Of a stretch of 64,000 bases of DNA, positions 35,308 through 45,552 are shown one piece after another. Each line of letters starts with the position of its first letter. Position 1 is the stretch's first letter. Made by a program: the position numbers and the translations under genes. The notes under the pieces were generated by a model. It was given only the letters and a program-made list of their open reading frames with translations, made no database searches and was not told the DNA's origin. The stretch is taken from the NCBI RefSeq assembly GCF_943734655.1, contig NC_071353.1:75896121-75960120 (forward strand), given 5' to 3'. Origin of the DNA: Sabethes cyaneus. Its lineage: Eukaryota; Arthropoda; Insecta; Diptera; Culicidae.

Positions 35308-35535
35308 GGCAAACAGTAGAAACTGCTTTGAACGACAATCATGAAAAAGAGAGTACTTTTCGATGCTGGGAATGCTTCCAGCGTCAATGGCTCATAAAAC
35401 CTTAACGTTTGATGCTCATATTGACATGGTTTGCGATATGTCCTAAACTGGCTAGAGCAATAGATGTTACTAGTACTGATTTTACGAAAATGGCCGTAAC
35501 TTGGTTTTTTCTCGTCGGATTTCCGATCTTTTTTT

Positions 35536-36020
35536 AATATTTTTTTGAAACGATGATTCTACAATTGATGAAGGGACGGTAAGGGAAAGTAATGAAGAAG
35601 GATTTTTTTCGGGAATGAAGGGGAAGGGTGGAAAGGAGGAGGGGGGGGGGTAATAGGTAGCTATGCTTAACAAGTTGTCGTTGTGACTCCTATCTTTTGT
35701 CCAATGCTGGAAGGTGCATGAGCCGAACCAAGTTGTAATCAGACATTATATGTGTATCTCTGATTACAGCTTGGTTCGACTCATGCACCTTCCAGCATTG
35801 GACAAAAGATAGGAGTCACAACGACAACTTGTTAAGCATAGCTATCTATTACCCCCCCCCCCCCCCGTCCTTTCCACCCTTCCCCTTCATTCCCGAAAAA
35901 AATCCTTCTTCATTACTTTCCCTTACCGTCCCTTCATCAATTGTAGAATCATTGTTTCAAAAAAATATTAATATATGCCTGACCGCATTTCAAGGTCATG
36001 ACTAAAGTCACGAGTTTGGA
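35536..36020. mobile_element. Head-to-head SINE palindrome
   Basis: Two copies of SINE H face each other. The left arm (35536-35737, inverse) and right arm (35756-36020, forward) are nearly identical through about 200 bp, with about 18 bases between them at 35738-35755. The right arm also carries the 3' tail with the TTTCAAGGTC hairpin (35965-36020) that the left lacks. The pair is bounded by an exact 12-bp duplication CGATCTTTTTTT (35524-35535 and 36021-36032) and sits in an arm of element D, so the dimer entered as one unit. Confidence 0.82.
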
Positions 36021-36440
36021 CGATCTTTTTTTACCAATCGACTGGAAATGAAATCTAGTTTTGGGATAAAATATTAATATGAATAAATTTCCATAACAGA
36101 AAAAGATACAAGCGATGAAAAAAATCAGTTTTTGACATACCCCTAGATAACCCGGAATATCTCTGGCGTCCGCTGACTATTGCGAATCTTGAAATATTTT
36201 AGAAAAACTAGAAAGATTTCCCAGTCGAATGCAATTGGTTTCATCTAAAATTGTCCAATTTTGTGAAAATTATGGCCCTTTGAATATCATCAAAATTTGG
36301 CTGTTCCGATCATTTTGTCTAACCCCTGTATGTTTAAACACGTCTACCTGAAACTTCCGAACATTTTCAAGGCTAAATAATGTATTTTAATGAAAAACAT
36401 GCATTTACAACATAGAATCAGCATAATAAATTTTGCTGTA

Positions 36441-38073
36441 GAGTAAGGAGGGGTAAAAGTGCGATGCGGGTAAAAGTGCGATTCAATGATTTATCAGTGC
36501 GGATTCCGAGTAAATTGACTACATTGGCATGGATGGGTGAGTACTTTGACAGCTTAAATCTATCATAAACATTTGTTGTTTACGAATCATAGTTGCTGAG
36601 TTATGGTTAAAAGTTTTTTTAGAACGGTTTTGATGTAATATTTCGTTGTACGGCAAATACGATATCAACAGGAGGATATTACTTATTGACAAATTGTAGC
36701 AGCGTTTTACATCACTCAGATATCTCTCTTGAAATTGCGGTGAGAAGAATTTACAAAATAGATTTTGCTTTTCCATAATATAATCAAACCCCGCCAAGCA
36801 CCTAGCGGGGCAAAAGTTCGATTTATTGACGGGGTAAAAGTTCGATTCATGGATCGAGAATCTAACTCATTTTACTGACGGGACAACGACACTATGCAAG
36901 TCCTTACGACTTGTAAGCTACTGCGCGCAACGCTGTTCGTTCGTCAGCGTTATAGCCGCGATTCTCAAAGGGGTTGTTCGGGGAAAGCTTTCGTTTCTTT
37001 CACGGAACGAAAAATTTTTTTTGTTTCAAAACGAAATTCTATTTGAATCAAGAAAATAACAGTTTTGAATTAAAAGTAAAGTAGTCAAATTGAGTTTTCG
37101 ATGTAAATATTTTCATTTCAATCATACATATCAGTTTGAAACGAAATGAAATTTCGGTTTGTGCGTAAAACAACCATAAATGTGGTTGTAACTACATTTT
37201 TACCTTTGTTATAGAGTAAGGATGCGATTCAATGATTTATCGGTGCAGATTCCGAGTAAACTGACTAGATTGGCATTAATGGGTGACTACTTTGACTGCT
37301 TGAATCTAACGTAAACTTTGGTTGAATACGAAGCATAGTTGCTGAGTTATGTGCAAATGTTATTTTAGGGCGCTTTTGATGTAATTTTTTATTATACGGG
37401 TAATACGATATCAACAGGAGGAAATTAATTGTTAAAAATTTGTAGAAGTCTTTTACATCACTCGCATATCTGTTTTGAAAATACGGAGAAAAGAGTTTAC
37501 AGAATATATTTCGCTTTTCCATAATTTAATCAAACCCCGTCAAGCGCCTAGCGGAGTAAAGGTGCGATTCACGGACGAAGAAAAAATGTATAGCTAATTA
37601 TATACAGCTTTTGGCACTATATTACAGATACTACAAATGGAAGATCTGCAGAAAACTGTGCTCTACAGATGTTGGTCGAAGGAAAACAGGCTGCTGTCGG
37701 AGGCTGCAATACACCAGCGCAAAATAGGAAAGGTGTAAATTGAGAATATTCCTTACCGAAACATACCGCATATTGACGATAATATGGTTTTGTTAGCTAC
37801 TGCTGTGCTAATTTCATGGGTTCGAGCTTCGCACTTTTGCCCCGTGGTAATCGAACTTTTGCCCCGCTAGTGGGGTAAAAGTGCGAATCGGCACTTGATC
37901 AGAAGAATGAAGAAATGATTTTCAATAACACTATTATTCCAGATGATTTATAGTTGAATGTAAAGACATTGAGTAGCTGCATCACTATAAAATATATTTT
38001 GTTGTTGTTCTTCTTTATATCTCGCGAAAATTGATGACAACTTCAAACATCGCACTTATGCCCCGCCATACTC
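36441..38073. mobile_element. TA-target element K with internal duplication
   Basis: Ends GAGTAAGGAGGGGTAAAAGT (left) and inverse of GAGTATGGCGGGGCATAAGT (right), flanked by TA. Inside, a ~360-bp segment (about 36478-36850) is repeated at about 37220-37578 with roughly 15% differences. The motif GGGGTAAAAGTGCGAT or close variants recurs at least six times in both orientations. Two related 85-92-codon minus-strand frames (36519-36797, 37265-37522) come from the duplicated block and have no known domain. Confidence 0.7.
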
Positions 38074-38141
38074 TATACTATGTTGAATGTTGTATATATT
38101 TAAATAAATGTAATAAATTCGTACAAATTTTTATTGTTTTA

Positions 38142-40384
38142 CTAGCTGACCCGACAAACTTCGTATTGCCACAAATTAACCTGTGTTGTACATAAATCAT
38201 GAATCTCGGATGATCTTTGTCACTATCTCGAGTTTTGCAAGCCCCCCAGTGGGCGGCGCTTCCGACGGCGGGTCACCGGCAACACTCGCGACCGGCTCGT
38301 CCTGAATGATCTAGTGTTACTATAGATAGTTTTTGTGGTCTTGTTATTGATTAATGTTTTATGGAAGAGTCTCGAATTTCTCGAGTTGGATTAGTTTTTG
38401 AGTTTCGCAAAAATTTCTGTTTTATTTGTATGAGAGTCCATATCCCCCTACCACAGGGGTGAGAGGTCTCTAACTATCATAAAATAAATTCAAGACTCAA
38501 AAATCTCCTACATGCTAAATTTGGTTCCATTTGCTTGATTAGTACTCAAATTATAAGGAAATTTGTATTTCATTTGTATGGGAGCCCACCCTCTTAAAAG
38601 GGAAAGGGGTCGTAATACACCACAGAAAAAAAATTCTGCCATCTAAAACTCTCACATGCCAAATTTGGTTCCATTTGCTTGATTAGTTCTAAAGTTATGA
38701 GCAAATTTGTATTTCGTTTGAATGGGAGCCCCCCCCCCTCCTAAACAGGTAAGAAGTCCTAATTCATAATGGGAAAAATGGTTGCCTCCAAAAGCACCCA
38801 CATGCCAAATATGGTTCCATTTGCTTGATTAGTTCTCGAAATCCTCATAAATTTGTATTTCATTTGTGTAGAAGCCCCCCCTCTTGAAGTGTGGAAGGAT
38901 CCTAATTCACCGTAGAAAATATTTTTGCCTCCAAAAACCTCCACATGCCGAATTTGGTTCTATTTGCTTGATTAGTTCTCGAGTTATGGGGAAATTTGTA
39001 TTTCATTTGTACAGGAGCCCCTCCTCTTAAAGTGGGGAGGGGTCCTAATTCACCATAGAAAATTTTCTTGCTCTCGAAAACCTTAACATGCCAAATTTGG
39101 TTCCATTTGCTTGATTAGTTCTCGAGTTATGAGGAAATTTGTATGGAAGCCCCCCCTCTTAAAGGGGAGAGGAGTTATAATTCCTCTTATAAAGAGGGGA
39201 GGGGTCTCAATTCACCATAGAATAAATTCTTGTCACCAAAAAAAACACCCACATGCCAAATGTTGTTCTATTTGCTTGATTAGTTCTCGAGTTAGGAGGA
39301 AATTTGTATTTCATTTGTACAGGAGCCCCCCCTCTTAGAGTGGGGAGGGGTCCTAATTCACCGTAGAAAATTTTCCTGCCCTCGAAAACCTTCACATGCC
39401 AAATTTGGTTCCATTTGCTTGATTAGTTCTCGAGTTATGAGGAAATTTGTATGGAAGCCCCCCCCTCTTAAAGGGGAGAGGAGTTACAATTCCCCTTATA
39501 AAGAGGGAGGGGTCTCAATTTACCATAGAATAAATTCTTGTCACCGAAAACACCCACATGCCAAATTTGGTTCTATTTGCTTGATTAGTTCTCGAGTTAT
39601 GAGGAAATTTGTATTTCATTTGTATAGGAGCCCCCATCCTAAAGTGGGGAGAGGTTCTTATTCATCATAGAAAAAATTCTTGCCTCCAAAAACACCTACA
39701 TGCCAAATTTGGTTCCATTTGCTGGATTAGCTCTCGAGTTATAAGGAAATTTGTATTTCGTTTGTATAGGAGCCCCCCCCCCACTTAAAGTGGGGAGGGG
39801 TCCCAATTCATCATAGAAAAAAAATTTGTCTCCAAAAACACACACATGCCAAATTTGGTTCCATTTGCTTGATTAGTTCTCGAGTTATGAGGAAATTGGT
39901 ATTTCATTTGTACAGGAGCCCCCCCTCTTAAAGTGAGGAGGGGTCCTAATTCAACATAGAAAATTTTCTTGCCCTCGAAAACTTTCACATGCCAAATTTG
40001 GTTCCATTTGCTTGATTAGTTCTCGAGTTATGAGGAAATTTGTATGGAAACCCCCCCTCTTAAAGGGGAGAGGAGTTATAATTCCCCTTATAAAGAGGGG
40101 AGGGGTCTCAAATTACCCTAGAATAAATTCTTGTCACCGAAAACACCCACATGCCAAATTTGGTTCTATTTGCTTGATTAGTTCTCGAGTTATGCAGAAA
40201 TTTGTGTTTCATTTGTATGGGAGCCCCCCCTCTTAGTGGGGGGAGGGGTCTCTAACCATCACTAAAACCTTTCCTGGCCCCAAAAACCTCTACATGCAAA
40301 TTTTCACGCCGATTGGTTCAGTAGTTTTTGATTCTATAAGGAACACAGGACAGACAGACAGAAATCCTTCTTTATAGGTATAGA
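38142..40384 (-). mobile_element. Helitron-like element, family 1, copy 3 (short form)
   Basis: Plus strand CTAGCTGACCCGACAAAC after A (38141) to GGTATAGA before T (40385). It lacks the long 5' segment of copies 2 and 4, passing directly from TTTTGCAAG to CCCCCAGTGGGCGGCG, as copy 1 does. Tandem ~143-bp units occupy about 38500-40250; the GACA microsatellite is short (three units). Confidence 0.78.
38500..40250 (-). repeat. ~143-bp tandem array inside Helitron copy 3
   Basis: About a dozen units. A higher-order pattern is visible: a CTTGCCCTCGAAAACC unit followed by a GGAGAGGAGTTATAATTCC unit occurs three times (39060, 39370, 39970). Confidence 0.83.
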
Positions 40385-40385
40385 T

Positions 40386-40922
40386 TATTTAAGTGTGCTA
40401 GTTATTTGAGCGATATAATACATTGTTATGTCGACTAATGTGGTACTTAACTCCAGTGATTATTCGAAAGTTCAAACTTCGAAGTAATTGCGAAACTTGA
40501 AAATGGCTCTATTAACACTTTATTGCACTATGGGAAAAACTAGTCTAAAAACGAACGACATTCAGAAATGGTCTGCCAACTGATGAAATATAAGTGATCT
40601 TATGTAAAATTTTCCGGTGAATCTCATGGTGCCCAACCCTTCCTTAATTTTCATCGGAAAGTATCAATTTTTGCTGATTTTTCCCTATTCTTAACAATAT
40701 TTAAACTTAATGGACTTTATCAGGCAAGACTTAAAAAAACAGAGTCTAAAAACCCAATTATGTAATGCAAAGAAGTTCGTAGAATCGAGAAGGATTATTC
40801 CAAGTTTTATTTTTTCAAAATCTTGTATGGTGTAGTCCAATAAGTTTAAATTTTGCTAAAAATAGACGAAAATTAACAAAACTTGAAACTTTCCGATGGC
40901 AATTAGGAACAGTTCGCTTATA
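40386..40922. other. Unassigned sequence
   Basis: AT-rich, no gene or element end recognised. Confidence 0.4.
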
Positions 40923-41294
40923 TAGGGATACCTCGATATAAGACAGCCTCGTTATAAAACAACCTCGATATGAGACAATTCGATACAAGACCATTTTTGT
41001 CTTATATCGAAACAAATCCCTTTGACATGGCTAGTAACGATACCAGAGCAAATTTTCCATTCTGAAATCGGCTCCAAGAAGATGTTCATTATTTCAAAAT
41101 AACCCCAAAAACAGTAGAAACTAATAGTTCAAACAATAATGAATAGTTCAAAAACCGTAAACACATAACACAGAGCAAAACTGGCGACCGCTAATGCAAA
41201 TTTTTTTTTGAAAAAACCATGTTTCGATATAAGACAATTTCGATATAAGACAACTTTTAGAAATTATAAATTGTTTTATATCGAGGTATCCCTG
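40923..41294. mobile_element. TA-target MITE R (pogo/Tigger-like ends)
   Basis: Left TAGGGATACCTCGATATAAG and right inverse of CAGGGATACCTCGATATAAA, flanked by TA. The subterminal region repeats CGATATAAGACAA several times on both strands. 372 bp, non-coding. Repeated CTCGATATAA motifs near the ends are typical of pogo/Tigger-related MITEs (family knowledge). Confidence 0.75.
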
Positions 41295-41798
41295 TATAAA
41301 CTGTATTTTGGGAATCTAGTACTATTGAGAAAACTGATTCTATGTTGAAAATGCATTTTTTCATTAAAATCCATTATTTAGCCTTGAAAATGTCCGGAAG
41401 TTTCAGGTAGACGTGTTTAAACATACTTTCGCTAACAATTCAGTTAAAATTACGCATGCCCCAGATATTCAAAACGCCATATCTTCCAAACTACCAATAT
41501 TGTTTTTTCTAGTTAAGTGATTCTTATATAGAATTTTCTGGCGAACATTTTGAGCATAATTATTTGAAAATAAAATTGGGGGTGTTTTGAGATATTCGCA
41601 TTTTTCGTTTTAAATCGCGAAAAAATGTATGATGTTGAAAAATTAGATAAAAACTGATAACATCATTCGATTGCGCGGCTAAAAATCCATAGAAAAAGTA
41701 TATTGCCATGTCTTCACATCAAACTGTTTCAGAGATATTTGAACCCGAAAAATAACTTTTTTTGAAAATCAGTAAAAAAGGAAGTAGCGCCACTGCTA

Positions 41799-43366
41799 CT
41801 GTGTTACTTAACTCACTGCGAATATGCGTTGTATTCGCGGGATTGTGTTGGTTCGAAAGGTTTCGAAAAATATCGCCCTTGTATCGAAAATATCGTTAAT
41901 TTTCATCACTAAAAATAACGTACTTAACCGTTATGTGTGCGACAAAAAAAACACCTTTAGCAGGGCGACAAGGGTACCCGGGTACCCAAAATTGATATTG
42001 TTATAACATCAACAATTTTAAACCGATTTCGACGAAATAGGTGTCATTTGAATCGTTTATTTATCTAGTTTTGAATCATTTGGCCATTTGGCCACTAAAA
42101 GACATACGGAGCCCGAAAATCCGGAATTCCGACAGAGTGTCCGCTGTGAGGAAGAGAAATGATTGTATTGCAGCAAAATCAGTCATGCGGATATAAAAAC
42201 TCTAAAGATTCGTACAATGTACTATTTCATATAATGAGATGAATCAGGTTGGCCATTCCGAAGTAGGTTCCTGTGGGGTCATGGGTGGCCAGTCCAGGAT
42301 TGGAGGTAAAACCTAGCAATATGGGTATCAAAGTTCTTGGAATTAGTTCGGTAGGTGATATTTTTTACATTTCGATGTATTTTGATTGGTTATTTCGAAA
42401 ATGGTTTCTACGGGGTCACAGATGATACCGCAGGATTCAAGATAATGCTTAGCATTATCAGAACCGTTCAAAACGTAGAACCATCCGTTATACATTTGGA
42501 ACCAGTTCCGAAATTATTAATCAGTACTAAACTGGCCATATCCGTTCAAAACATCTAAAAGATCCGCTAAACCAATTCTAATATTGGATTAGGCACCCAA
42601 CTGGCCATCTGTAATCCTACAGGGACCCAATTCTGGAATGGCCAATGCGATCTAAAGTCACCAATTTATATAATAAGATGAAAAAAGGGTCCACAATGTC
42701 AAGTTCAAAACTAATAGCTTTACTGAAGGCTGATATTCTTTCAAAACAAGCGGCTTTCCACGTTTTACCGGACGTTGCTCCGGAATTACCGATTCCCGGG
42801 AACTACATGTCATTTGATGGCCAAATGCTTTATCTAATCAAAACTAGATAAATGTACGAATCAAATGCCACTGGTTTCAGCCAAATCGGTTCAAGATACC
42901 CAAAGTTATGAGCATTGCAAATCATGGGTACCCGGGTACCCTTGTCGCCCTCCTACGTAATAAAAAAATTCAAGTGACTCTCATTGCTAAACCCCTTTAT
43001 GGATATGCACCAAAAAAACCTCAATTACTTAAGATCAACGAGTTTTACGATGTTGCAAAATTTCAATGACGTATGTTTTAAATTGAATGAGTTATAACTA
43101 TTTTAAAACTGAAAAGGTACCCGGGTACCCTGTCGCACACATAACGGTTAAACGTTATATTTCATGTGCCAGCAGTACGCAATAATTATATTGTGAAACT
43201 GAATTGTTATTTATGCAACTTTTTACAAATTAAATGCAATAACAAAAGCACAACTTATAAAAAATCATTTGTTATCGATAACTGCATATGCGTTATAAAC
43301 GAATAAAGCGTATGGTTACGTTTTATTTCAATAATACGCATATTCGCAGTGAGTCAGGTAAAACAG
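41799..43366. mobile_element. MITE A copy 2, interrupted by element B
   Basis: Ends CTGTGTTACTTAACTCACTG and inverse of CTGTTTTACCTGACTCACTG; TA on the left (41797-41798), CA on the right (probably a decayed TA). The interior matches 24738-25084 in inverse orientation and is split at TTAA by element B. Confidence 0.82.
41928..43147. mobile_element. TTAA-target element B, copy 2 (1220 bp, uninterrupted)
   Basis: CCGTTATGTGTGCGAC at the left and its inverse at the right, with TTAA duplicated (41924-41927 and 43148-43151). The pre-insertion sequence is preserved in MITE A copy 1 at 24951-24967. GGGTACCCGGGTACCC or a one-base shorter form occurs at 41972, 42927 and 43116, twice beside GGCGACAAG. 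The C target (GGTAAAACCTAGCAATATGG, about 42306) is unoccupied. A 68-codon frame (42645-42851) is also open in copy 1, but differences between copies are mostly amino-acid changing. Confidence 0.87.
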
Positions 43367-43639
43367 CAGGGGGATTGATCAATCGGCATAAAACTTTGGG
43401 AAATTGGTTGTAGGGTCGGAATGAACAATTCTGCCAACTTTGGTTGAAATCGCTGATGGTCGAATCCAAACCTTGTGTACGTTTGAGATGGAATGACCCA
43501 TATACCGTTTTTGTTTTTTAACCTGGGTTAGTTCCAATCCGACCACTGAATAAACAAACGTTTTCGGATTGCCAGTTTATTGCTAATAGCGGGCTTGAAA
43601 CTGTAGAAATAGGATGGTAAATGGTTGAATAATGCGCTC

Positions 43640-44173
43640 CAGAACTACCACGAAGTTCCACAGCCTCTTATTTAGCAACCCCTATCTACCTCCTCGTGGT
43701 ACCATCCGGGATACGTTCCTTAGTGGAAACCGGGCAACCGGCGGAAACTAGGGTCGTATGCGGACAGAGAAGGGGGCACTCATGCGAAGGTTGAGTGTAA
43801 ACTCTCCGCCTGCAAATGACGGATCTCGGTAGAAGCATGTTCGATGAACCTGAAAATACTGAGAACCTGAGCAGTGGGTCCAAAGCCCCTAAAGGAGGAT
43901 GGTTGAATAGCTGTTATCCATGGCTAAAAGTAAAAACGTGAATGGATAAACCCCTAATCCAAGGCGTCATGCGACCCGTGCCGAGGGATGAATGGTGGGG
44001 GGGGGGATTCTATAAATACCCAGCCTCAAACGGAGCCTGTGAAGTACCAGAGCGCCCTCCACAGTAATCAGCCCTTACCGCATCATGAGGGGCTCTGATG
44101 CGGCGGACTCTTCTTTCCCCTCAACTCGTGGGATTATATATGAACAATCAAAATCAAAAAAAACTTTACTTCA
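43640..44173 (+). other. 5' leader of R1-clade LINE
   Basis: GC-richer than flanks, with CTCCGCCTGCAAATGACGG and a (G)10 run at 43998. No frame longer than chance. Upstream 43504-43639 is unassigned. Confidence 0.5.
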
Positions 44174-45552
44174 GTGAGCGCGGACGGATTAGATAATCCG
44201 TTCGCAAGAAGTGGTATCCAGCGATCTCCGCCGATGGATACGAGCAGAAGCGCCAGCGTAAGCGGAAAGGGAAGCGGCATACCTGTCGCTCCAACTGCAT
44301 CTACGCCGGACGCAGCGATGAATGGCCCGTCACTAATAAAAGCAGTGGAAGGAAAGAGAGACTTGCTACCAAGAGTGGTAGCGGCGTCTCATCAGCTCGA
44401 TGCCATTATCGAGTTCGTGGCAGGCCGCAGCATCCTAGCGAAGGACCTGAAACAAAGTCTGCTCATGCTTCGGGGCACCATCCGTGCTGCGACGAAGGAA
44501 CACGGCGAACTCGAAGCGCGAGTAAAAGTGGTAGAGAAGGCGTTTGTATCGAGGTCTGTACAAACCGATGCCTGCCTGTCAACGACTGACCACACCGTAG
44601 CCCTTGCGACTACGGAGCAGTCCAGTGACAACAAGATATCCACCAAACGTGCAAGGCAGTCCCCAGGGGAACAAACCCCCACGGGCCCGAAAAAGCGCTT
44701 GATCGCAGAGGATCGTAAGCAAACTGTGAAACCCACCGAGGGTAATAAGACGCAGTTAGCTCCCGACAATCAGTGGGAAACAGTGAAAAAGAAAAAGGCC
44801 AGGAAGAAAGAGGAGGATCGAACTCCACCGAAAGTGGCCAGAAAAAAGAAGAGCAAAGGCGATGCCCTTATCCTCAAAACTGAGGGGCTGAGTTATGCAG
44901 AAGTTTTGAAGGCCATAAGAGGGGATGAGCAGCTGAAGGGTCTTGGCGCGGATGTGCGGAGTTCCGCCGCTCCCGCACCGGCGACATGATCCTTGAGCAC
45001 AAAAAGGATGCCACTGAGAAGGGTTCTGCCTACAAAGTGCTGGCAGAAAAGGTCCTTGGTAATGGCATACAGATCCGCGCACTGACGCCTGAGATGACTC
45101 TCCAGCTTAAAAACCTGGACGAGATCACTGAAGCGGTCGAACTGACACGAGCTCTCAAGGAGCAATGTAACGTGGTGGTGACTACCGAAGCAGTTCGTCT
45201 GCGCAAGGGACCGGCGGGAACCCAGGTAGCTACAATAAGACTTCCACTGGTAGACGGGAATACAGCCCTGAAGGCGGCCAAGCTGAAGGTGGGATGGTCC
45301 GAATGCCCACTGAGCGTGTTCCAGCAACCGGAGGCTTGCTTCCGGTGCTTTGAGCGAGGGCACAAGTCCTGGAGCTGTAAGGGGCCTGACAGAAGCCACC
45401 TGTGTAGAAGAAGTGGCGGTCCGGGCCATATAGCGAGGGACTGTTCTGCGCCGCCCAAGTGCCTGATATGTACAGGCCAACGGAACGCTAAGCACACAAC
45501 AGAAGGCTCAAAGTGCCCGGCAGGCGCGCCGGCGACTAAAACACGGGCGTAG
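44174..45552 (+). pseudogene. R1-clade ORF1 (gag-like, CCHC), frameshifted
   Basis: ATG 44174 opens a basic, coiled-coil-prone region (VKKKKARKKEEDRTPPK) and GLSYAEVLKAIRGDEQLKGL. A frameshift near 44950 moves the gag core to the frame starting 44986: EHKKDATEKGSAYKVLAEKV, VVTTEAVRLRKGPAGTQVAT and WSECPLSVFQQPEACFRCFE. Three zinc knuckles follow: CFRCFERGHKSWSC, a second that reads CRRSGGPGHIARDC (second Cys replaced by Ser), and CLICTGQRNAKHTTEGSKC. ORF1 proteins bind element RNA and form the RNP. The frameshift and the lost zinc ligand make it non-functional. Confidence 0.83.

Larger units (their letters stand above)
28932..35365. mobile_element. Block F: 6.4-kb composite insertion in D
   Basis: Flanked by CTGGGAAT (28924-28931 and 35366-35373), an 8-bp duplication; other D copies read CCTGGGTATGCTTCC without interruption (near 4810, inverse). 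Near both ends GAAAAGTAC occurs in inverse orientation (AGGCTTCTGAAAAGTAC left, inverse of CATCGAAAAGTAC right), a weak terminal repeat. F contains C copy 2, Helitron-2, a SINE, MITE S and element G. It may be one old transposon filled with later insertions. No transposase was found. Confidence 0.5.
28352..36328. mobile_element. Element D copy 2 with large internal insertions
   Basis: Starts CAGGGGTTAGACAAAATGAT after TA (28350-28351) and ends with its inverse before TA (36329-36330). Native D sequence is 28352-28931, 35374-35535 and 36033-36328, about 1.04 kb, made of two inverted arms of some 370 bp with a unique spacer. Inserted into it are block F (28932-35365) and a SINE palindrome (35536-36020). 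TA target and CAG start fit a Tc1/mariner-type non-autonomous element. The target site is confirmed by the unoccupied E copy at 41425. Confidence 0.8.
27852..36440. mobile_element. Element E copy 1, split by element D
   Basis: E is read from 27852-28351 (starts ATGGGTCATTCCATCTCAAA) and resumes at 36329-36440. The second copy (inverse, about 41335-43503) shows the join uninterrupted: GTTAGCGAAAGTATGTTTAA. In copy 1 that join is broken at TA by D. E is about 600 bp, with no coding and no clear terminal repeats, so its class is unknown. Confidence 0.7.
41335..43503 (-). mobile_element. Element E copy 2, interrupted by MITE A
   Basis: Inverse of 27852-28351 plus 36329-36425, with the D target site intact (GTTAGCGAAAGTATGTTTAA inverse at about 41420-41439). 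It is broken at 41797 (TA) by MITE A and resumes at 43367 with CAGGGGGATTGATCAATCGG. The uninterrupted counterpart near 28000 reads CCCCCTAGCAGTGGCGC. Confidence 0.72.

Noticed and set aside
9056..42851. 68-codon frame open in both copies of element B (9056-9262 minus, 42645-42851 plus)
   Set aside because: By eye, differences between copies are mostly amino-acid changing (about five or six replacement codons against about three silent ones), so there is no sign of selection for protein. No domain is recognised.
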